Positions 28,605 through 37,826 are shown, counted from the stretch's first letter. The stretch: DNA of 64,000 bases from Bacillus aerolatus (GCF_009183655.1 NZ_WEIO01000010.1:45416-109415), one strand, 5' to 3'. Notes: a model not told the origin generated them from the sequence alone. Translations and numbers: made by a program.

Positions 28605-29645
28605 ATGAGACAGATCAATGAAACATTTTTAAAAGCGGCAAGAGGGGAAAAGACAGACTATACACCAGCTTGGTACATGCGCCAGGCAGGCCGCTCGCAG
28701 CCGGAGTACCGTAAATTGAAAGAGAAATATTCGCTGTTTGAAATTACTCATCAGCCTGAACTGTGTGCTTACGTGACGAAACTACCGGTTGATCAATACA
28801 ATGTGGACGCAGCCATTCTTTACAAAGATATTATGTCACCGCTTCCAGCCATTGGCGTGGATGTTGATATTAAGTCGGGTATCGGCCCAGTGATCGACAA
28901 TCCGATCCGCTCCGTGGAGGATGTAGAAAAATTAGGTCAAATCGATCCGGAAAGCGATGTTCCTTACGTGCTGGAAACGATCAAAATATTAACGAAAGAG
29001 CAGCTTGATGTGCCGCTCATCGGCTTTGCAGGCGCTCCATTTACGCTGGCAAGCTACATGATCGAAGGCGGACCGTCAAAGAATTACAATAAAACGAAAG
29101 CGTTTATGTATGCAGAGCCAAAAGCATGGTGGGCACTGATGGATAAACTGACAGAAATGACCCTTACGTACGTCCGTGCACAAGTAAAAGCAGGTGCACG
29201 TGCTATCCAGATTTTTGATTCATGGGTGGGCGCGTTAAACGTAGCGGATTACCGCACGTTTATTAAGCCGGTCATGGAGCGCATTTTCAGCGAGCTTCGC
29301 GAAGAAAATGTGCCATTAATCATGTTTGGGGTAGGAGCGAGCCACTTGGCAAAAGAGTGGCACGACCTTCCAATTGACGTAGTCGGCCTTGACTGGCGTC
29401 TGTCGATTGCAGAAGCAAGAGCAATGGGACTGACGAAAACAGTACAGGGGAATCTTGATCCAGCCTTGCTGCTTGCCCCATGGGAAGTCATTGAAGAACG
29501 GGCACGCGCCATCTTAGATCAAGGCCTTGCACAGCCGGGCCATATTTTCAACTTAGGCCACGGCGTTTTCCCTGAAGTGAAACCAGAAACACTTAAACGC
29601 CTGACAAGCTTTGTTCATGAATACAGCGCTGAAAAGCTAAAATAA
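28605..29645 (+). CDS. hemE: Uroporphyrinogen decarboxylase
   Basis: 346 residues from the ATG at 28605, chosen because homologues start close to [11 protein letters not shown]; an ATG eight codons upstream has no ribosome site, while AAAGGTGG lies 13 bases before the chosen start, a little far. Signatures are [17 protein letters not shown] and [17 protein letters not shown]. The enzyme removes four acetate carboxyls from uroporphyrinogen III to give coproporphyrinogen III. It begins the hemE-hemH-hemY group that completes the coproporphyrin-dependent heme route. Confidence 0.96.
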   Translation: MRQINETFLKAARGEKTDYTPAWYMRQAGRSQPEYRKLKEKYSLFEITHQPELCAYVTKLPVDQYNVDAAILYKDIMSPLPAIGVDVDIKSGIGPVIDNPIRSVEDVEKLGQIDPESDVPYVLETIKILTKEQLDVPLIGFAGAPFTLASYMIEGGPSKNYNKTKAFMYAEPKAWWALMDKLTEMTLTYVRAQVKAGARAIQIFDSWVGALNVADYRTFIKPVMERIFSELREENVPLIMFGVGASHLAKEWHDLPIDVVGLDWRLSIAEARAMGLTKTVQGNLDPALLLAPWEVIEERARAILDQGLAQPGHIFNLGHGVFPEVKPETLKRLTSFVHEYSAEKLK

Positions 29646-29681
29646 AGTGTGTGAACTTCTTTTTGGAAAAGCGGAACGAGA

Positions 29682-29718
29682 CGTGTGAAAATAGAGGAAG
29701 TTTGCCTATTTTCACACG
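29682..29718 (+). other. Perfect 13-bp hairpin between hemE and hemH
   Basis: CGTGTGAAAATAG pairs exactly with CTATTTTCACACG across an 11-base loop. No T-run follows, so it is not an intrinsic terminator; it may protect or process the polycistronic hem mRNA. Confidence 0.7.
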
Positions 29719-29740
29719 CACTAATTTAGAGGTGAGAGAT

Positions 29741-30685
29741 ATGACGAAGAAAAAAATGGGATTATTAGTCATGGCTTACGGGACGCCATATAAAGAAGAA
29801 GACATTGAACGCTATTATACGCATATCCGCCGGGGGCGCAAACCGACTCCGGAAGCGCTTGAAGACTTGCGTTCACGCTACGAAGCGATTGGCGGCATCT
29901 CTCCGCTTGCTTCGATTACGAAAGACCAGGGAGAACAGCTTGAACAGCATTTAAATGCCATCCAGGATAAGATTGAATTTAAAATGTACATTGGCCTAAA
30001 GCATATTGAACCGTTTATTGAAGATGCCGTTCAGCAAATGAAAGCAGACGGCATCGAAGAAGCGGTATCCATTGTGCTCGCTCCTCACTTTTCTACTTTC
30101 AGCGTAAAGTCGTATAACGGGCGGGCGCAGGAAGAAGCGGAAAAAATCGGCGGTCCGGCGATTACTTCAATCGAAAGCTGGTATAAAGAACCGAAGTTTA
30201 TTAATTATTGGGCTGAAAAAGTAAAAGAAACGGTTGCTGCGATGACAGAAGAAGAACGGAACAATTTCGTACTGATTGTGTCTGCTCACAGCCTGCCGGA
30301 GAAAATCATTTCTATGGGCGACCCGTATCCGGATCAACTGCAGGAAACAGCTGATTTGATTGCCGAAAAAGCAGGGGTTGCCAATGTGGAAATCGGCTGG
30401 CAAAGTGAAGGCAATACGCCTGAGCCGTGGATCGGGCCGGATGTACAGGATTTGACGCGCGACTTATTTAAAGAAAGAGGCTATCAGGCATTTATTTATG
30501 TACCGGCTGGATTTGTAGCAGATCACTTGGAAGTTCTTTATGATAACGACTTTGAATGCAAAGTTGTTACAGACGAGATCGGTGCATCGTATTACCGTCC
30601 GTCCATGCCCAATGCCCGTCCGGAGTTTATTGAAGCGCTCGGAAATGTGGTCATCAAACATTTACAAGAGAAGGCAAAAATATAA
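29741..30685 (+). CDS. hemH: Ferrochelatase (coproporphyrin III type)
   Basis: 314 residues from the ATG after GAGGTGAGAGAT; the open frame extends 30 codons upstream through the hairpin but lacks homology. The start [17 protein letters not shown] matches the family. The metal-insertion His lies in [10 protein letters not shown] and a Glu in [13 protein letters not shown]. In Gram-positive bacteria the enzyme inserts iron into coproporphyrin III rather than protoporphyrin IX. It is followed by hemY with an 18-base gap. Confidence 0.96.
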   Translation: MTKKKMGLLVMAYGTPYKEEDIERYYTHIRRGRKPTPEALEDLRSRYEAIGGISPLASITKDQGEQLEQHLNAIQDKIEFKMYIGLKHIEPFIEDAVQQMKADGIEEAVSIVLAPHFSTFSVKSYNGRAQEEAEKIGGPAITSIESWYKEPKFINYWAEKVKETVAAMTEEERNNFVLIVSAHSLPEKIISMGDPYPDQLQETADLIAEKAGVANVEIGWQSEGNTPEPWIGPDVQDLTRDLFKERGYQAFIYVPAGFVADHLEVLYDNDFECKVVTDEIGASYYRPSMPNARPEFIEALGNVVIKHLQEKAKI

Positions 30686-30703
30686 AAAGAAGGCGATGTA
30701 ACT

Positions 30704-32119
30704 GTGTTGGAAGGGAAAAAAAAGGTTGTAGTCATAGGTGGAGGGATTACGGGATTAACGGCGGCGTACTATTTGCAAAAAGCAGCAAAGAACGTCCAGC
30801 TCCCGTTAGCTGTGACATTAATTGAAGCAGCGCCCCGCCTTGGCGGCAAAATTCAAACAGTGAAAAAGGATGGCTTCGTCATTGAAAGAGGGCCGGATTC
30901 GTTTCTTGAACGAAAAGAAAGCGCCGCCCGTCTAGCGAGGGAAGTCGGACTTGGCGATCAACTGGTGAATAATGCAGCAGGGCAATCTTATGTGTTAGTG
31001 AACAACAAACTCCATCCGATGCCTAGTGGCTCTGTGATGGGCATTCCAACACGGATCACTCCCTTTATGACAACGACTCTTTTCTCCATCCAGGGAAAAG
31101 TGAGAGCAGGGGCAGACTTTTTGCTGCCTAAATCAGGATCAACAACCGACCAGTCACTCGGCGGCTTCTTTAGACGCCGTCTTGGTGATGAGGTCGTAGA
31201 AAACTTAATTGAACCGCTGTTGTCCGGCATTTATGCGGGAGACATCGATAAGCTCAGTTTAATGTCTACCTTTCCACAGTTCTATGAAGTGGAACAAAAA
31301 TACCGCAGTTTAATATTTGGCATGAAAAAAACAACGCCCGCTTCGGCCGGCAAAGGCACGAAAAAGAAAGGTATTTTCCTGACGCTAAAAAACGGGCTGG
31401 AAGAGCTGGTAGAAGCCATTGAGTCAAAGCTCGAATCGGGTTCGGTTCTAAAAGGCACCCGCGTGGATTATATTGAAAAGCGGGAAGACGGCAAAATTAT
31501 TCTTTCCCTGAACAGCGGCAAGCAAATGCTAGCGGATAGTGTGATTATTACGACTCCCCATTTCACATTGCCTGCGATGATGCCGCAATACCACTTCTTT
31601 AACGAATTGAAGGAGATGCCGGCTGCATCCGTTGCCACGGTGGCTATGGCTTTTCCGGAAGAAGCTATTTCACAGGACATAGATGGCACAGGCTTCGTCG
31701 TCTCAAGAAACAGTGATTTCACAATTACCGCATGTACGTGGACTCACAAGAAATGGCCGCACACGGTGCCAAAAGGTAAAGTGCTGTTACGTTGCTACGT
31801 CGGCCGTGCTGGTGATGAAGCAGTCGTTGATTTAGCAGATGCGGAAATAGAACGCATTGTACTGGACGATTTAAATAAAACGATGTCCATTACAGCAGAA
31901 CCAGACTTTATGGTTGTCAGCCGCTGGAAAAAAGCGATGCCGCAATATACAATCGGCCATCAACAGCGTCTTAACGATATTGAAGAGCACTTGCAGCGTG
32001 AAATGCCGGGCCTTTTTATCGGCGGCAGTTCCTTTAAAGGACTCGGCCTGCCTGATTGTATTGATCAAGGAGAAGAAGTGGTACAGAAAGCATTGGCGTT
32101 TATACAGAAGAAGGGCTGA
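30704..32119 (+). CDS. hemY: Coproporphyrinogen III oxidase (FAD, HemY/CgoX)
   Basis: 471 residues with a GTG start after AAGGCGATG. The FAD dinucleotide motif is VVVIGGGITGLTAAYYL near residue 8, with the family GPDSFL and LGGKIQ segments. The C-terminal FAD-contacting block is GLFIGGSSFKGLGLPDCIDQG. In Bacillaceae this oxygen-dependent enzyme oxidises coproporphyrinogen III to coproporphyrin III before HemH acts. A short hairpin with a T-run (32170-32224) follows. Confidence 0.95.
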   Translation: MLEGKKKVVVIGGGITGLTAAYYLQKAAKNVQLPLAVTLIEAAPRLGGKIQTVKKDGFVIERGPDSFLERKESAARLAREVGLGDQLVNNAAGQSYVLVNNKLHPMPSGSVMGIPTRITPFMTTTLFSIQGKVRAGADFLLPKSGSTTDQSLGGFFRRRLGDEVVENLIEPLLSGIYAGDIDKLSLMSTFPQFYEVEQKYRSLIFGMKKTTPASAGKGTKKKGIFLTLKNGLEELVEAIESKLESGSVLKGTRVDYIEKREDGKIILSLNSGKQMLADSVIITTPHFTLPAMMPQYHFFNELKEMPAASVATVAMAFPEEAISQDIDGTGFVVSRNSDFTITACTWTHKKWPHTVPKGKVLLRCYVGRAGDEAVVDLADAEIERIVLDDLNKTMSITAEPDFMVVSRWKKAMPQYTIGHQQRLNDIEEHLQREMPGLFIGGSSFKGLGLPDCIDQGEEVVQKALAFIQKKG

Positions 32120-32131
32120 AAGAGCTGTTTC

Positions 32132-32224
32132 AAGTGCCTGGTTCCCCTATAGATTAAAATATAATACTTTTATACGATGGTAGAGGTGCCCGGCTATTGA
32201 TGTCGGAGGCAGCCTCTTTTTTGT
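32132..32224 (+). terminator. GTGCC/GGCAC-type hairpin and terminator after hemY
   Basis: AAGTGCCTGGTTCCCCTA and TAGAGGTGCCCGGC form an imperfect long hairpin like that at 50738-50806. GGAGGCAGCCTC with TTTTTTG follows and makes a second short terminator. Confidence 0.65.
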
Positions 32225-32313
32225 TGAAATATCAATATGAATGTTGAATAAGACTAATTTTAAAAATGAAGCTATTGCCATCCACGTTTATTTGTAGTAT
32301 CTTATTAATACAA

Positions 32314-32339
32314 AATGACTAAATTGTTCATTCCGTCAT
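32314..32339 (+). promoter_or_regulatory. Putative YhgD operator, site A
   Basis: AATGACT-N14-GTCAT lies 22 bases before the yhgD start. The same arrangement occurs upstream of yhgE at 32959-32985, suggesting a shared inverted-repeat operator for the TetR regulator. Confidence 0.6.
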
Positions 32340-32360
32340 AAAAAGGAGACGAAAGAGAGA

Positions 32361-32933
32361 ATGGCAGTCGATCGTAAACAGCAAATTATTGAAGCGGCGA
32401 CAAATTCCTTTTCACTTTTTGGCTACAAGGCAACAACGATGGATCAAGTAGCAAGGCTTGCGAATGTCGGCAAAGGCACTATCTATACGTTTTTTAAAAA
32501 TAAAGAAGAATTATTTGATGAAATCATCCAGTCACTCATTGCTGAAATGAGAGAAGTGGCAGAAGAAGCAGTCGATCCGTCTTTATCTTTTTATGAAAAT
32601 GCTCACAGAGCGCTTTTTCAAATTTTACAGTTTAGGAAAAGGCACCAGCTGACGATTAAGCTATTTCAAGAAGGAAAAGAAATGGGTACACCTGCTGTTA
32701 TTGAAGTAATGACGATGATGGAAGATGCTATTCTTTCTTTTATTAAAGAGAAAATCTCGTTGGCTGTTGAAGTTGGTGAAATTAAACCATGCAATCCGGA
32801 AGTGACAGCTTTTGTTATGCTGAAGCTTTACATTTCACTTATTTTTGACTGGGAACAAAGAAAAGAGCCACTGAGCGAAGAGGAAATCTTGCGGCTGTTT
32901 GAACTCTATTTATTTGAAGGATTATCCATTTGA
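32361..32933 (+). CDS. yhgD: TetR/AcrR-family regulator YhgD
   Basis: 190 residues. The N-terminal TetR helix-turn-helix contains AATNSFSLFGYKATTMDQVARLANVGKGTIYTFFKNKEELF, read here across residues 12-52 in adjacent blocks. The helical ligand-binding domain follows. It stands directly before the membrane protein gene yhgE, with similar AATGACT-N14-GTCAT sites before both genes, so it probably represses itself and yhgE. The ribosome site AAAAGGAG is 12 bases before the ATG. The hemEHY-yhgD-yhgE order matches B. subtilis. Confidence 0.92.
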   Translation: MAVDRKQQIIEAATNSFSLFGYKATTMDQVARLANVGKGTIYTFFKNKEELFDEIIQSLIAEMREVAEEAVDPSLSFYENAHRALFQILQFRKRHQLTIKLFQEGKEMGTPAVIEVMTMMEDAILSFIKEKISLAVEVGEIKPCNPEVTAFVMLKLYISLIFDWEQRKEPLSEEEILRLFELYLFEGLSI

Positions 32934-32958
32934 GGAAAATCCTTTTCTTTCGCAGCGG

Positions 32959-32985
32959 AATGACTAAATGAACAAAATGGTCATT
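32959..32985 (+). promoter_or_regulatory. Putative YhgD operator, site B
   Basis: AATGACT-N14-GTCATT, an inverted repeat of AATGAC/GTCATT, lies 23 bases before yhgE and next to TATAAAG, a possible -10 element. It matches site A in both arms and spacing. Confidence 0.6.
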
Positions 32986-33007
32986 AATATAAAGTGTAAG
33001 GGATGAA

Positions 33008-35329
33008 ATGATGAAAAAATCTTTATTTATCGCGGAATTAAAAGACATCCTCAGCAATCGAATGCTGCTTATTTCGATTCTGGCTGTCTTATTTATTCCT
33101 CTTTTATATGCCGGAACGCTATTGTGGGCTTTTTGGGATCCATATTCGCAGTTAGAAGACTTGCCGGTCGCCGTTGTCAATAAAGACAGCGGTGCCGACT
33201 TTGAAGGCGAAAAATTAACTCTCGGCAAGGAACTGATAAAGGAAATTGATAAAAGTGATGATTTTGATTTTCGGCTCGTGTCAGAACACGAAGCAAAAAA
33301 AGGACTCGATAATCAAACATTTTATATGATGATTGAAATTCCCGCTAATTTCTCGAAAAATGCAACAACATTGCTGGAAGAGAAGCCGGAAAAGCTCGAA
33401 TTGAAATATGTACCGAATGAAAGTTTCAATTTTCTATCAGCACAAATGGGAGAAACAGCTGTCAAAGAAATTCGGACGTCTGTTCAAAAAAGTGTGACGA
33501 AAACTTATTCGGAAACGATGTTTGAGAAAATCAAATTAATGGGTGAAGGTTTGTCATCGGCAAGCGACGGAGCAGGGGAGCTCGGTGAGGGAGCGGAAAA
33601 GCTTTCCGAAGGGGCCATTCAAATAAAAGAAAACTTGGCAGCCCTTGCTGACAACTCTATCCAATTTTCCGAAGGCATTTCGAAAGCGGGAAATGGATCG
33701 AAAGAACTGGCGAGCGGGGCTGCGAAGCTAAATTCAGGGCTTGCACAGCTTGAAGAAGGCCAGAATAAACTTGCGGCCGGCAGTGAAGAATTGCAAAATG
33801 GCGCAAACAACCTCGCCGTTGGTATTTCCAGCTTGCAAACAGGTCTTCATACAGTCGATGGAAAAATGGAAGAATTAAATTCCGGCACAGCAGAAATGAA
33901 AAAAGGAGTCGAGCAGTTTCAGGAAAAGCTGCCCGAACTCACGAAAGGCACAAAAGAGCTGGCATCGGGTGCCGAGCAGCTAAATAACGGGCTAGGACAA
34001 TTTGAAGAACAGTTGATTGCTGAACTGAATGGGTCAATCAACCAGCAATTAGAACAATATATGCCATTATTGCAGCAAAAGCTGACACCGGTAGAAATTG
34101 CTGTACTAAAACAACAAGTGGCGCAGCAACAACAGCAAATGGCTGAAAAAATCAAAAGCAGTGTCGGTGAGCTGCAAACAGGAAGTGCTAAGCTTGCTTC
34201 CGGAGCAAAAGAAGTCAATGGAGCAATCAGCGGACAGCTCGCACCCAACATAAAGTCATTAAATGAAGGCCTCGGGAAAGTCCAAACGGGTCAGCAGCAG
34301 CTGAAGGCAGGTGTACACGAACTGGCCTTAGGGTCTGACCAACTAGCAGGTGGAGCCGGAAAATTACAAAGTGGGGAAAAAGAATTGACGGAGGGCATGA
34401 ATCAGCTTAGTGAAAAACTTTCGGAAGCGAAAAATGGGTCAGCTGAACTCGCGGGAGGAGCTGAAACATTAAGCGGCGGACTAGGACAGTTAAACAGCGG
34501 GTCAGCCAAATTATCAGAAGGAGCCGGCAAACTTGCTGAAGGATCAGTGGATCTGGAAAACGGTTCAGCCCAGATGAAAGAAGGAACGAAAGAGCTTCAT
34601 GAAAAATTGGAAGAAGCAGCTGAAAAAGCAAATGAGGTAAAAGGGAAAGAAGAAACGTATGATATGATGGCGGAGCCTGTAAAAGTGGACAAAGAAGTGA
34701 ATCATCACGTGCCAAACTACGGAACAGGGATTGCCCCTTACTTCTTGTCTCTCGGTTTATTCGTCGGAGCGCTAATGTTGACTATTGTCTTTCAATTAAG
34801 AGAGCCAGCTAAGCGGCCGACGAACGGTTTTAGCTGGTTCCTCGGTAAATTCGGCGTGCTCTTTCTCGCCGGACTGGCGCAGTCGCTTCTCGTTTCAGCC
34901 ATCTTGTTGTACGGCTTGAACATTGAAGTACAAAGTGTACCATTATTTATTTTAACAGCGGTTATTACGAGTCTGACCTTTATGGCGATTATTCAGATGC
35001 TAGTAACGATGTGGGGAAACCCGGGCCGTTTCATAGCCGTTTTGATTTTGATTCTTCAATTGACGGCAAGCGCGGGAACCTTCCCGCTGGAGTTAATTCC
35101 AAAAGCATTGCAGCCGTTTAACTCCATCTTGCCGATGGCCTACTCTGTCCGGGCATTTAAAGCAGTCATTTCAAGCGGCGACTTTGACTTTATGTGGGTA
35201 AACAATGGAGTTCTCGGTTTGTTTGCTGCAGGTTGTATCTTAATCACCATGTTGTTTTTTAAACGGCTGTTTAAACGGCAATATGGAATAGAAAAGCGCA
35301 AGGCGCCTGTTCAGACCCGACAAGCATAA
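33008..35329 (+). CDS. yhgE: YhgE/Pip family membrane protein
   Basis: 773 residues. One membrane helix lies near residues 19-38; a YhgE/Pip N-terminal domain follows. A long extracytoplasmic region (about 180-540) is built of degenerate repeats of the type GSxELAxGAxxLxxG, predicted as extended helical coils. Five membrane helices with an ABC-2-like C-terminal domain end the protein (about 575-760). Relatives include the phage infection protein Pip and the type VII secretion protein EsaA. The start may be this ATG or the next codon. The last 11 residues are encoded by an interspersed repeat that runs across the stop codon. Confidence 0.92.
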   Translation: MMKKSLFIAELKDILSNRMLLISILAVLFIPLLYAGTLLWAFWDPYSQLEDLPVAVVNKDSGADFEGEKLTLGKELIKEIDKSDDFDFRLVSEHEAKKGLDNQTFYMMIEIPANFSKNATTLLEEKPEKLELKYVPNESFNFLSAQMGETAVKEIRTSVQKSVTKTYSETMFEKIKLMGEGLSSASDGAGELGEGAEKLSEGAIQIKENLAALADNSIQFSEGISKAGNGSKELASGAAKLNSGLAQLEEGQNKLAAGSEELQNGANNLAVGISSLQTGLHTVDGKMEELNSGTAEMKKGVEQFQEKLPELTKGTKELASGAEQLNNGLGQFEEQLIAELNGSINQQLEQYMPLLQQKLTPVEIAVLKQQVAQQQQQMAEKIKSSVGELQTGSAKLASGAKEVNGAISGQLAPNIKSLNEGLGKVQTGQQQLKAGVHELALGSDQLAGGAGKLQSGEKELTEGMNQLSEKLSEAKNGSAELAGGAETLSGGLGQLNSGSAKLSEGAGKLAEGSVDLENGSAQMKEGTKELHEKLEEAAEKANEVKGKEETYDMMAEPVKVDKEVNHHVPNYGTGIAPYFLSLGLFVGALMLTIVFQLREPAKRPTNGFSWFLGKFGVLFLAGLAQSLLVSAILLYGLNIEVQSVPLFILTAVITSLTFMAIIQMLVTMWGNPGRFIAVLILILQLTASAGTFPLELIPKALQPFNSILPMAYSVRAFKAVISSGDFDFMWVNNGVLGLFAAGCILITMLFFKRLFKRQYGIEKRKAPVQTRQA

Positions 35330-35390
35330 GACGAGCTGGCGAAATGGATGCAGCCAGTTTGCCTTATGACCTCGAGGAGCTAGACAGCAA
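35292..35390 (+). repeat. Structured interspersed repeat, copy 4 (overlaps the yhgE 3' end)
   Basis: AAAAGCGCAAGGCGCCTGTT and GACAAGCATAAGACGAG match the family's 5' part, and CTTATGACCTCGAGGAGCTAG matches its 3' part. CATAAG/CTTATG and CTGGC/GCCAG pair. The repeat supplies the final codons and stop of yhgE. Confidence 0.8.
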
Positions 35391-35420
35391 AAATAAGTAT
35401 AAAAACTTATCTTTTCTTAT

Positions 35421-35665
35421 TCATTGGCTGTTTTCTAAAAGACTGTTGTTTTTGTAGTATATTCTTATGAAAAAAGTGTAGCAAAAGGGTTGATTGGAGC
35501 GGAAGGTGCGAGACTCCTGCGGGATTAGCGGGACAGGTGAGACCCCGCAGGAGCAAAGTGACGGGGAGGCTCACCGCCCGCCCCGCGGAAAGCGAGCATC
35601 CTGGAGCGGAAATCAACCAACCCTTTTTTAATAGCAACAAAGTTTACGAAAACAGCCTATTCATT
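35421..35665. mobile_element. MITE-like palindromic element without coding capacity
   Basis: Terminal inverted repeats share GGCTGTTTTC (35426-35435, and on minus 35657-35648) followed by a TAAA-containing stretch. Inside, 35483-35628 is a GC-rich imperfect palindrome beginning AGGGTTGATTGGAGCGG and ending GGAGCGGAAATCAACC, with GAGACTCCTGCGGG and GACCCCGCAGGAGC inside. I recall very similar sequences scattered in many Bacillaceae. No transposase is present; the flanks carry no clear target duplication. The CCCTTTTTT at its end may act as a terminator. Confidence 0.65.
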
Positions 35666-35671
35666 AAATAA

Positions 35672-35714
35672 AAGAAGAACCTGCTCAAGGCGAAGCTGGT
35701 TCTTCTTTTTTATA
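35672..35714. terminator. Terminator between the repeat and yhfH
   Basis: AAGAACC pairs with GGTTCTT with GCTC/GAAGC in the loop region, followed by CTTTTTTAT. It can serve the convergent repeat side and yhfH. Confidence 0.7.
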
Positions 35715-35752
35715 TAAAATATGGAATTGGAAGATGAAGTTATGGCAGCGAA

Positions 35753-35887
35753 TTAAAGATCTTTGATGTCTGTACACTCATCACAAGTGTGGTTGTAGCA
35801 CTCATGCTGCTCTTCAATATAGGAACCGCATTTTGTGCATTGTTTAGCGGGCAAATTTTTGAAAAAATCAACGATGTTATTAATCAT
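35753..35887 (-). CDS. yhfH: YhfH-like small zinc-ribbon protein
   Basis: 44 residues from the ATG 8 bases after GGAGG; an ATG two codons upstream is too near that site. The sequence has VDFFKNLPAKQCTKCG, then EEQHECYN and TCDEC: cysteines at 17, 20, 30, 35 and 38 form two CxxC pairs plus one, a probable zinc ribbon. It resembles YhfH of B. subtilis, which lies next to yhfI as here. Function is unknown; the size suggests a regulatory or adaptor role. Confidence 0.82.
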   Translation of the reverse strand: MINNIVDFFKNLPAKQCTKCGSYIEEQHECYNHTCDECTDIKDL

Positions 35888-36082
35888 TTTCATTTCCCTC
35901 CTTGTTTTGTTATATAACTGATGTCTTGTTGTTACTTATTGTATTATAACAGTTTTTCCTCGTCAACTACTTTTTATTAATTTTTTTAAAAAATCTAAAA
36001 AATAGATAAGTTGAACTAAAGGAATTTCGGGAATACAATACGTATGGAGATAAAAAACAACGAAATGAAAGGAGCCACACCC

Positions 36083-36817
36083 ATGAACGTTACCATTATT
36101 GGCTGCTGGGGCGGCTATCCGAAAGTTAATGAAGCGAGTTCTGGTTATTTATTCGAAGAAGGTGGATTTAAAATGCTCGTCGACTGCGGAAGTGGAGTGC
36201 TGTCGCGGCTGCAAAATCACATCCAGCCGGAACAGCTTGACGCTGTTTTGCTGTCCCACTACCATCCCGATCATGTAGCAGATATTGGCGTAATGCAGCA
36301 CGCACTCTTAATTGGCAAACATTTAGGAAAAGAAACTTCCCCGCTGCCTATTTATGGCCACCAGGAAGATGAGAGCGGCTTTTCGACCCTTACATATAAG
36401 GATTTAACAGCAGGGAAAGCTTACACCCCAGATGAAAAGCTGTCAGTCGGACCGTTTACTGTTGAATTTTTGCGAACTGTTCATCCCGTGCCTTGTTATG
36501 CAATGAAAATTTCTAATCATAGGGCATCTGTCGTTTATACTGCCGATTCTGCTTATCAGGAAGCATTTATTCCTTTTGTAAAAGGAAGCAGCCTTCTTCT
36601 TTGTGAAAGTAACTTTTACAGCGGAATGGACGGGCAGGCAGCCGGTCATATGACAAGTACGGAAGCTGGCAGGCTCGCCCGCCTGGCGGAAGTGAATACG
36701 CTCGTTTTAACTCACCTTCCACATTTTGGTGATCTCAGCAAGCTTAAAAAAGAAGCTCAGGAAGAGTTTTATGGTACAGTATTACTAGCTCAACAAGATT
36801 TAGAAATAGGGTTATAA
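36083..36817 (+). CDS. yhfI: Metallo-beta-lactamase-fold hydrolase YhfI
   Basis: 244 residues from the ATG after AAAGGAGCC; the upstream 13 codons of open frame lack homology. The MBL metal motif is LSHYHPDHVAD near residue 70. Further ligands are His in EFLRTVHPVPCYA, Asp in VVYTADSAY and His in VLTHLPHFG near the C-terminus. This pattern fits the RNase Z-like subgroup of small MBL hydrolases; the substrate is unknown. It is followed after 13 bases by lplJ, and the pair is conserved in B. subtilis. Confidence 0.92.
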   Translation: MNVTIIGCWGGYPKVNEASSGYLFEEGGFKMLVDCGSGVLSRLQNHIQPEQLDAVLLSHYHPDHVADIGVMQHALLIGKHLGKETSPLPIYGHQEDESGFSTLTYKDLTAGKAYTPDEKLSVGPFTVEFLRTVHPVPCYAMKISNHRASVVYTADSAYQEAFIPFVKGSSLLLCESNFYSGMDGQAAGHMTSTEAGRLARLAEVNTLVLTHLPHFGDLSKLKKEAQEEFYGTVLLAQQDLEIGL

Positions 36818-36830
36818 CGGAGGTCCAGTT

Positions 36831-37820
36831 ATGCTGTTTATAGACAACAAAGGAATGACTGATCCGCGGATAAACTTGGCAATTGAAGAATACGCGGTCA
36901 AATATTTGGACATTAACGAGTCATACTTGCTTTTTTATATTAATGAGCCGTCCATTATTATCGGGAAAAATCAAAATACAATTGAAGAAATTAATGTAGA
37001 CTATGTGGAAGAAAACAATATACACGTCGTTCGGCGCTTATCGGGAGGCGGTGCGGTCTATCATGATTTAGGTAACTTAAATTTTAGCTTTATTACGAAA
37101 GATGACGGCGATAGCTTTCACAACTTTAAAAAGTTCACAGAGCCTGTTGTCACTGCTTTAAATAAGCTGGGCGTACAAGCAGAAATGAGCGGCAGGAATG
37201 ATATTCACGCCAACGGATTTAAAATTTCCGGCAACGCTCAGTTTTCCACGAAGGGGCGGATGTTTAGCCACGGGACGCTCTTGTTCCAAACAAACATGGA
37301 CGAAGTAGTGGCGGCCTTGAAAGTAAGAAAAGATAAAATTGAATCAAAAGGAATTAAATCTATCCGCAGCCGGGTAGCCAACATAGCCGATTTATTGAAC
37401 ACGCCGATGACGATTGAAGAATTCCGGCTGTTTTTATTGAATAATATTTTCGAAGGGGAAGAAGAGGTTCCGGAATACCACCTCGATGATAAAGACTGGC
37501 GAGCCATCGAACAAATTTCACAAGAACGGTATAAAAACTGGGATTGGAATTATGGAAAGTCGCCTGCCTTCAACATACAGCGTTCTCATCGTTTTTCGGT
37601 TGGTTTGATTGATGCCCGGCTTAATGTGAAAAATGGTTTGATTGAAAGCTGCAAAATATATGGTGATTTTTTTGGGGCAGGAGATGTACATGAGATCGAG
37701 AAGGCGCTCACAGGAGTGAGGCACGAAAAGAATGCCATCAAGCAAGCGCTCCATTCACTTGATGTGCCTCATTACTTCGGAAAAGTGAACGAGGAAGAAA
37801 TTGCAGACTTACTATATTAA
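36831..37820 (+). CDS. lplJ: Lipoate-protein ligase LplJ
   Basis: 329 residues. The BPL/LplA catalytic domain (about residues 25-230) contains NEPSIIIGKNQNTIEEIN, the lipoyl-AMP-binding RRLSGGGAVYHDLGNLNFSF and the Lys in KISGNAQ. The C-terminal accessory domain (about 245-329) carries IESCKIYGDFFGAGDVHEIE. LplJ attaches scavenged lipoate to 2-oxoacid dehydrogenase and glycine cleavage subunits. The ribosome site CGGAGGTCC is 6-7 bases before the ATG. A hairpin terminator follows. Confidence 0.95.
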   Translation: MLFIDNKGMTDPRINLAIEEYAVKYLDINESYLLFYINEPSIIIGKNQNTIEEINVDYVEENNIHVVRRLSGGGAVYHDLGNLNFSFITKDDGDSFHNFKKFTEPVVTALNKLGVQAEMSGRNDIHANGFKISGNAQFSTKGRMFSHGTLLFQTNMDEVVAALKVRKDKIESKGIKSIRSRVANIADLLNTPMTIEEFRLFLLNNIFEGEEEVPEYHLDDKDWRAIEQISQERYKNWDWNYGKSPAFNIQRSHRFSVGLIDARLNVKNGLIESCKIYGDFFGAGDVHEIEKALTGVRHEKNAIKQALHSLDVPHYFGKVNEEEIADLLY

Positions 37821-37826
37821 TATGCC

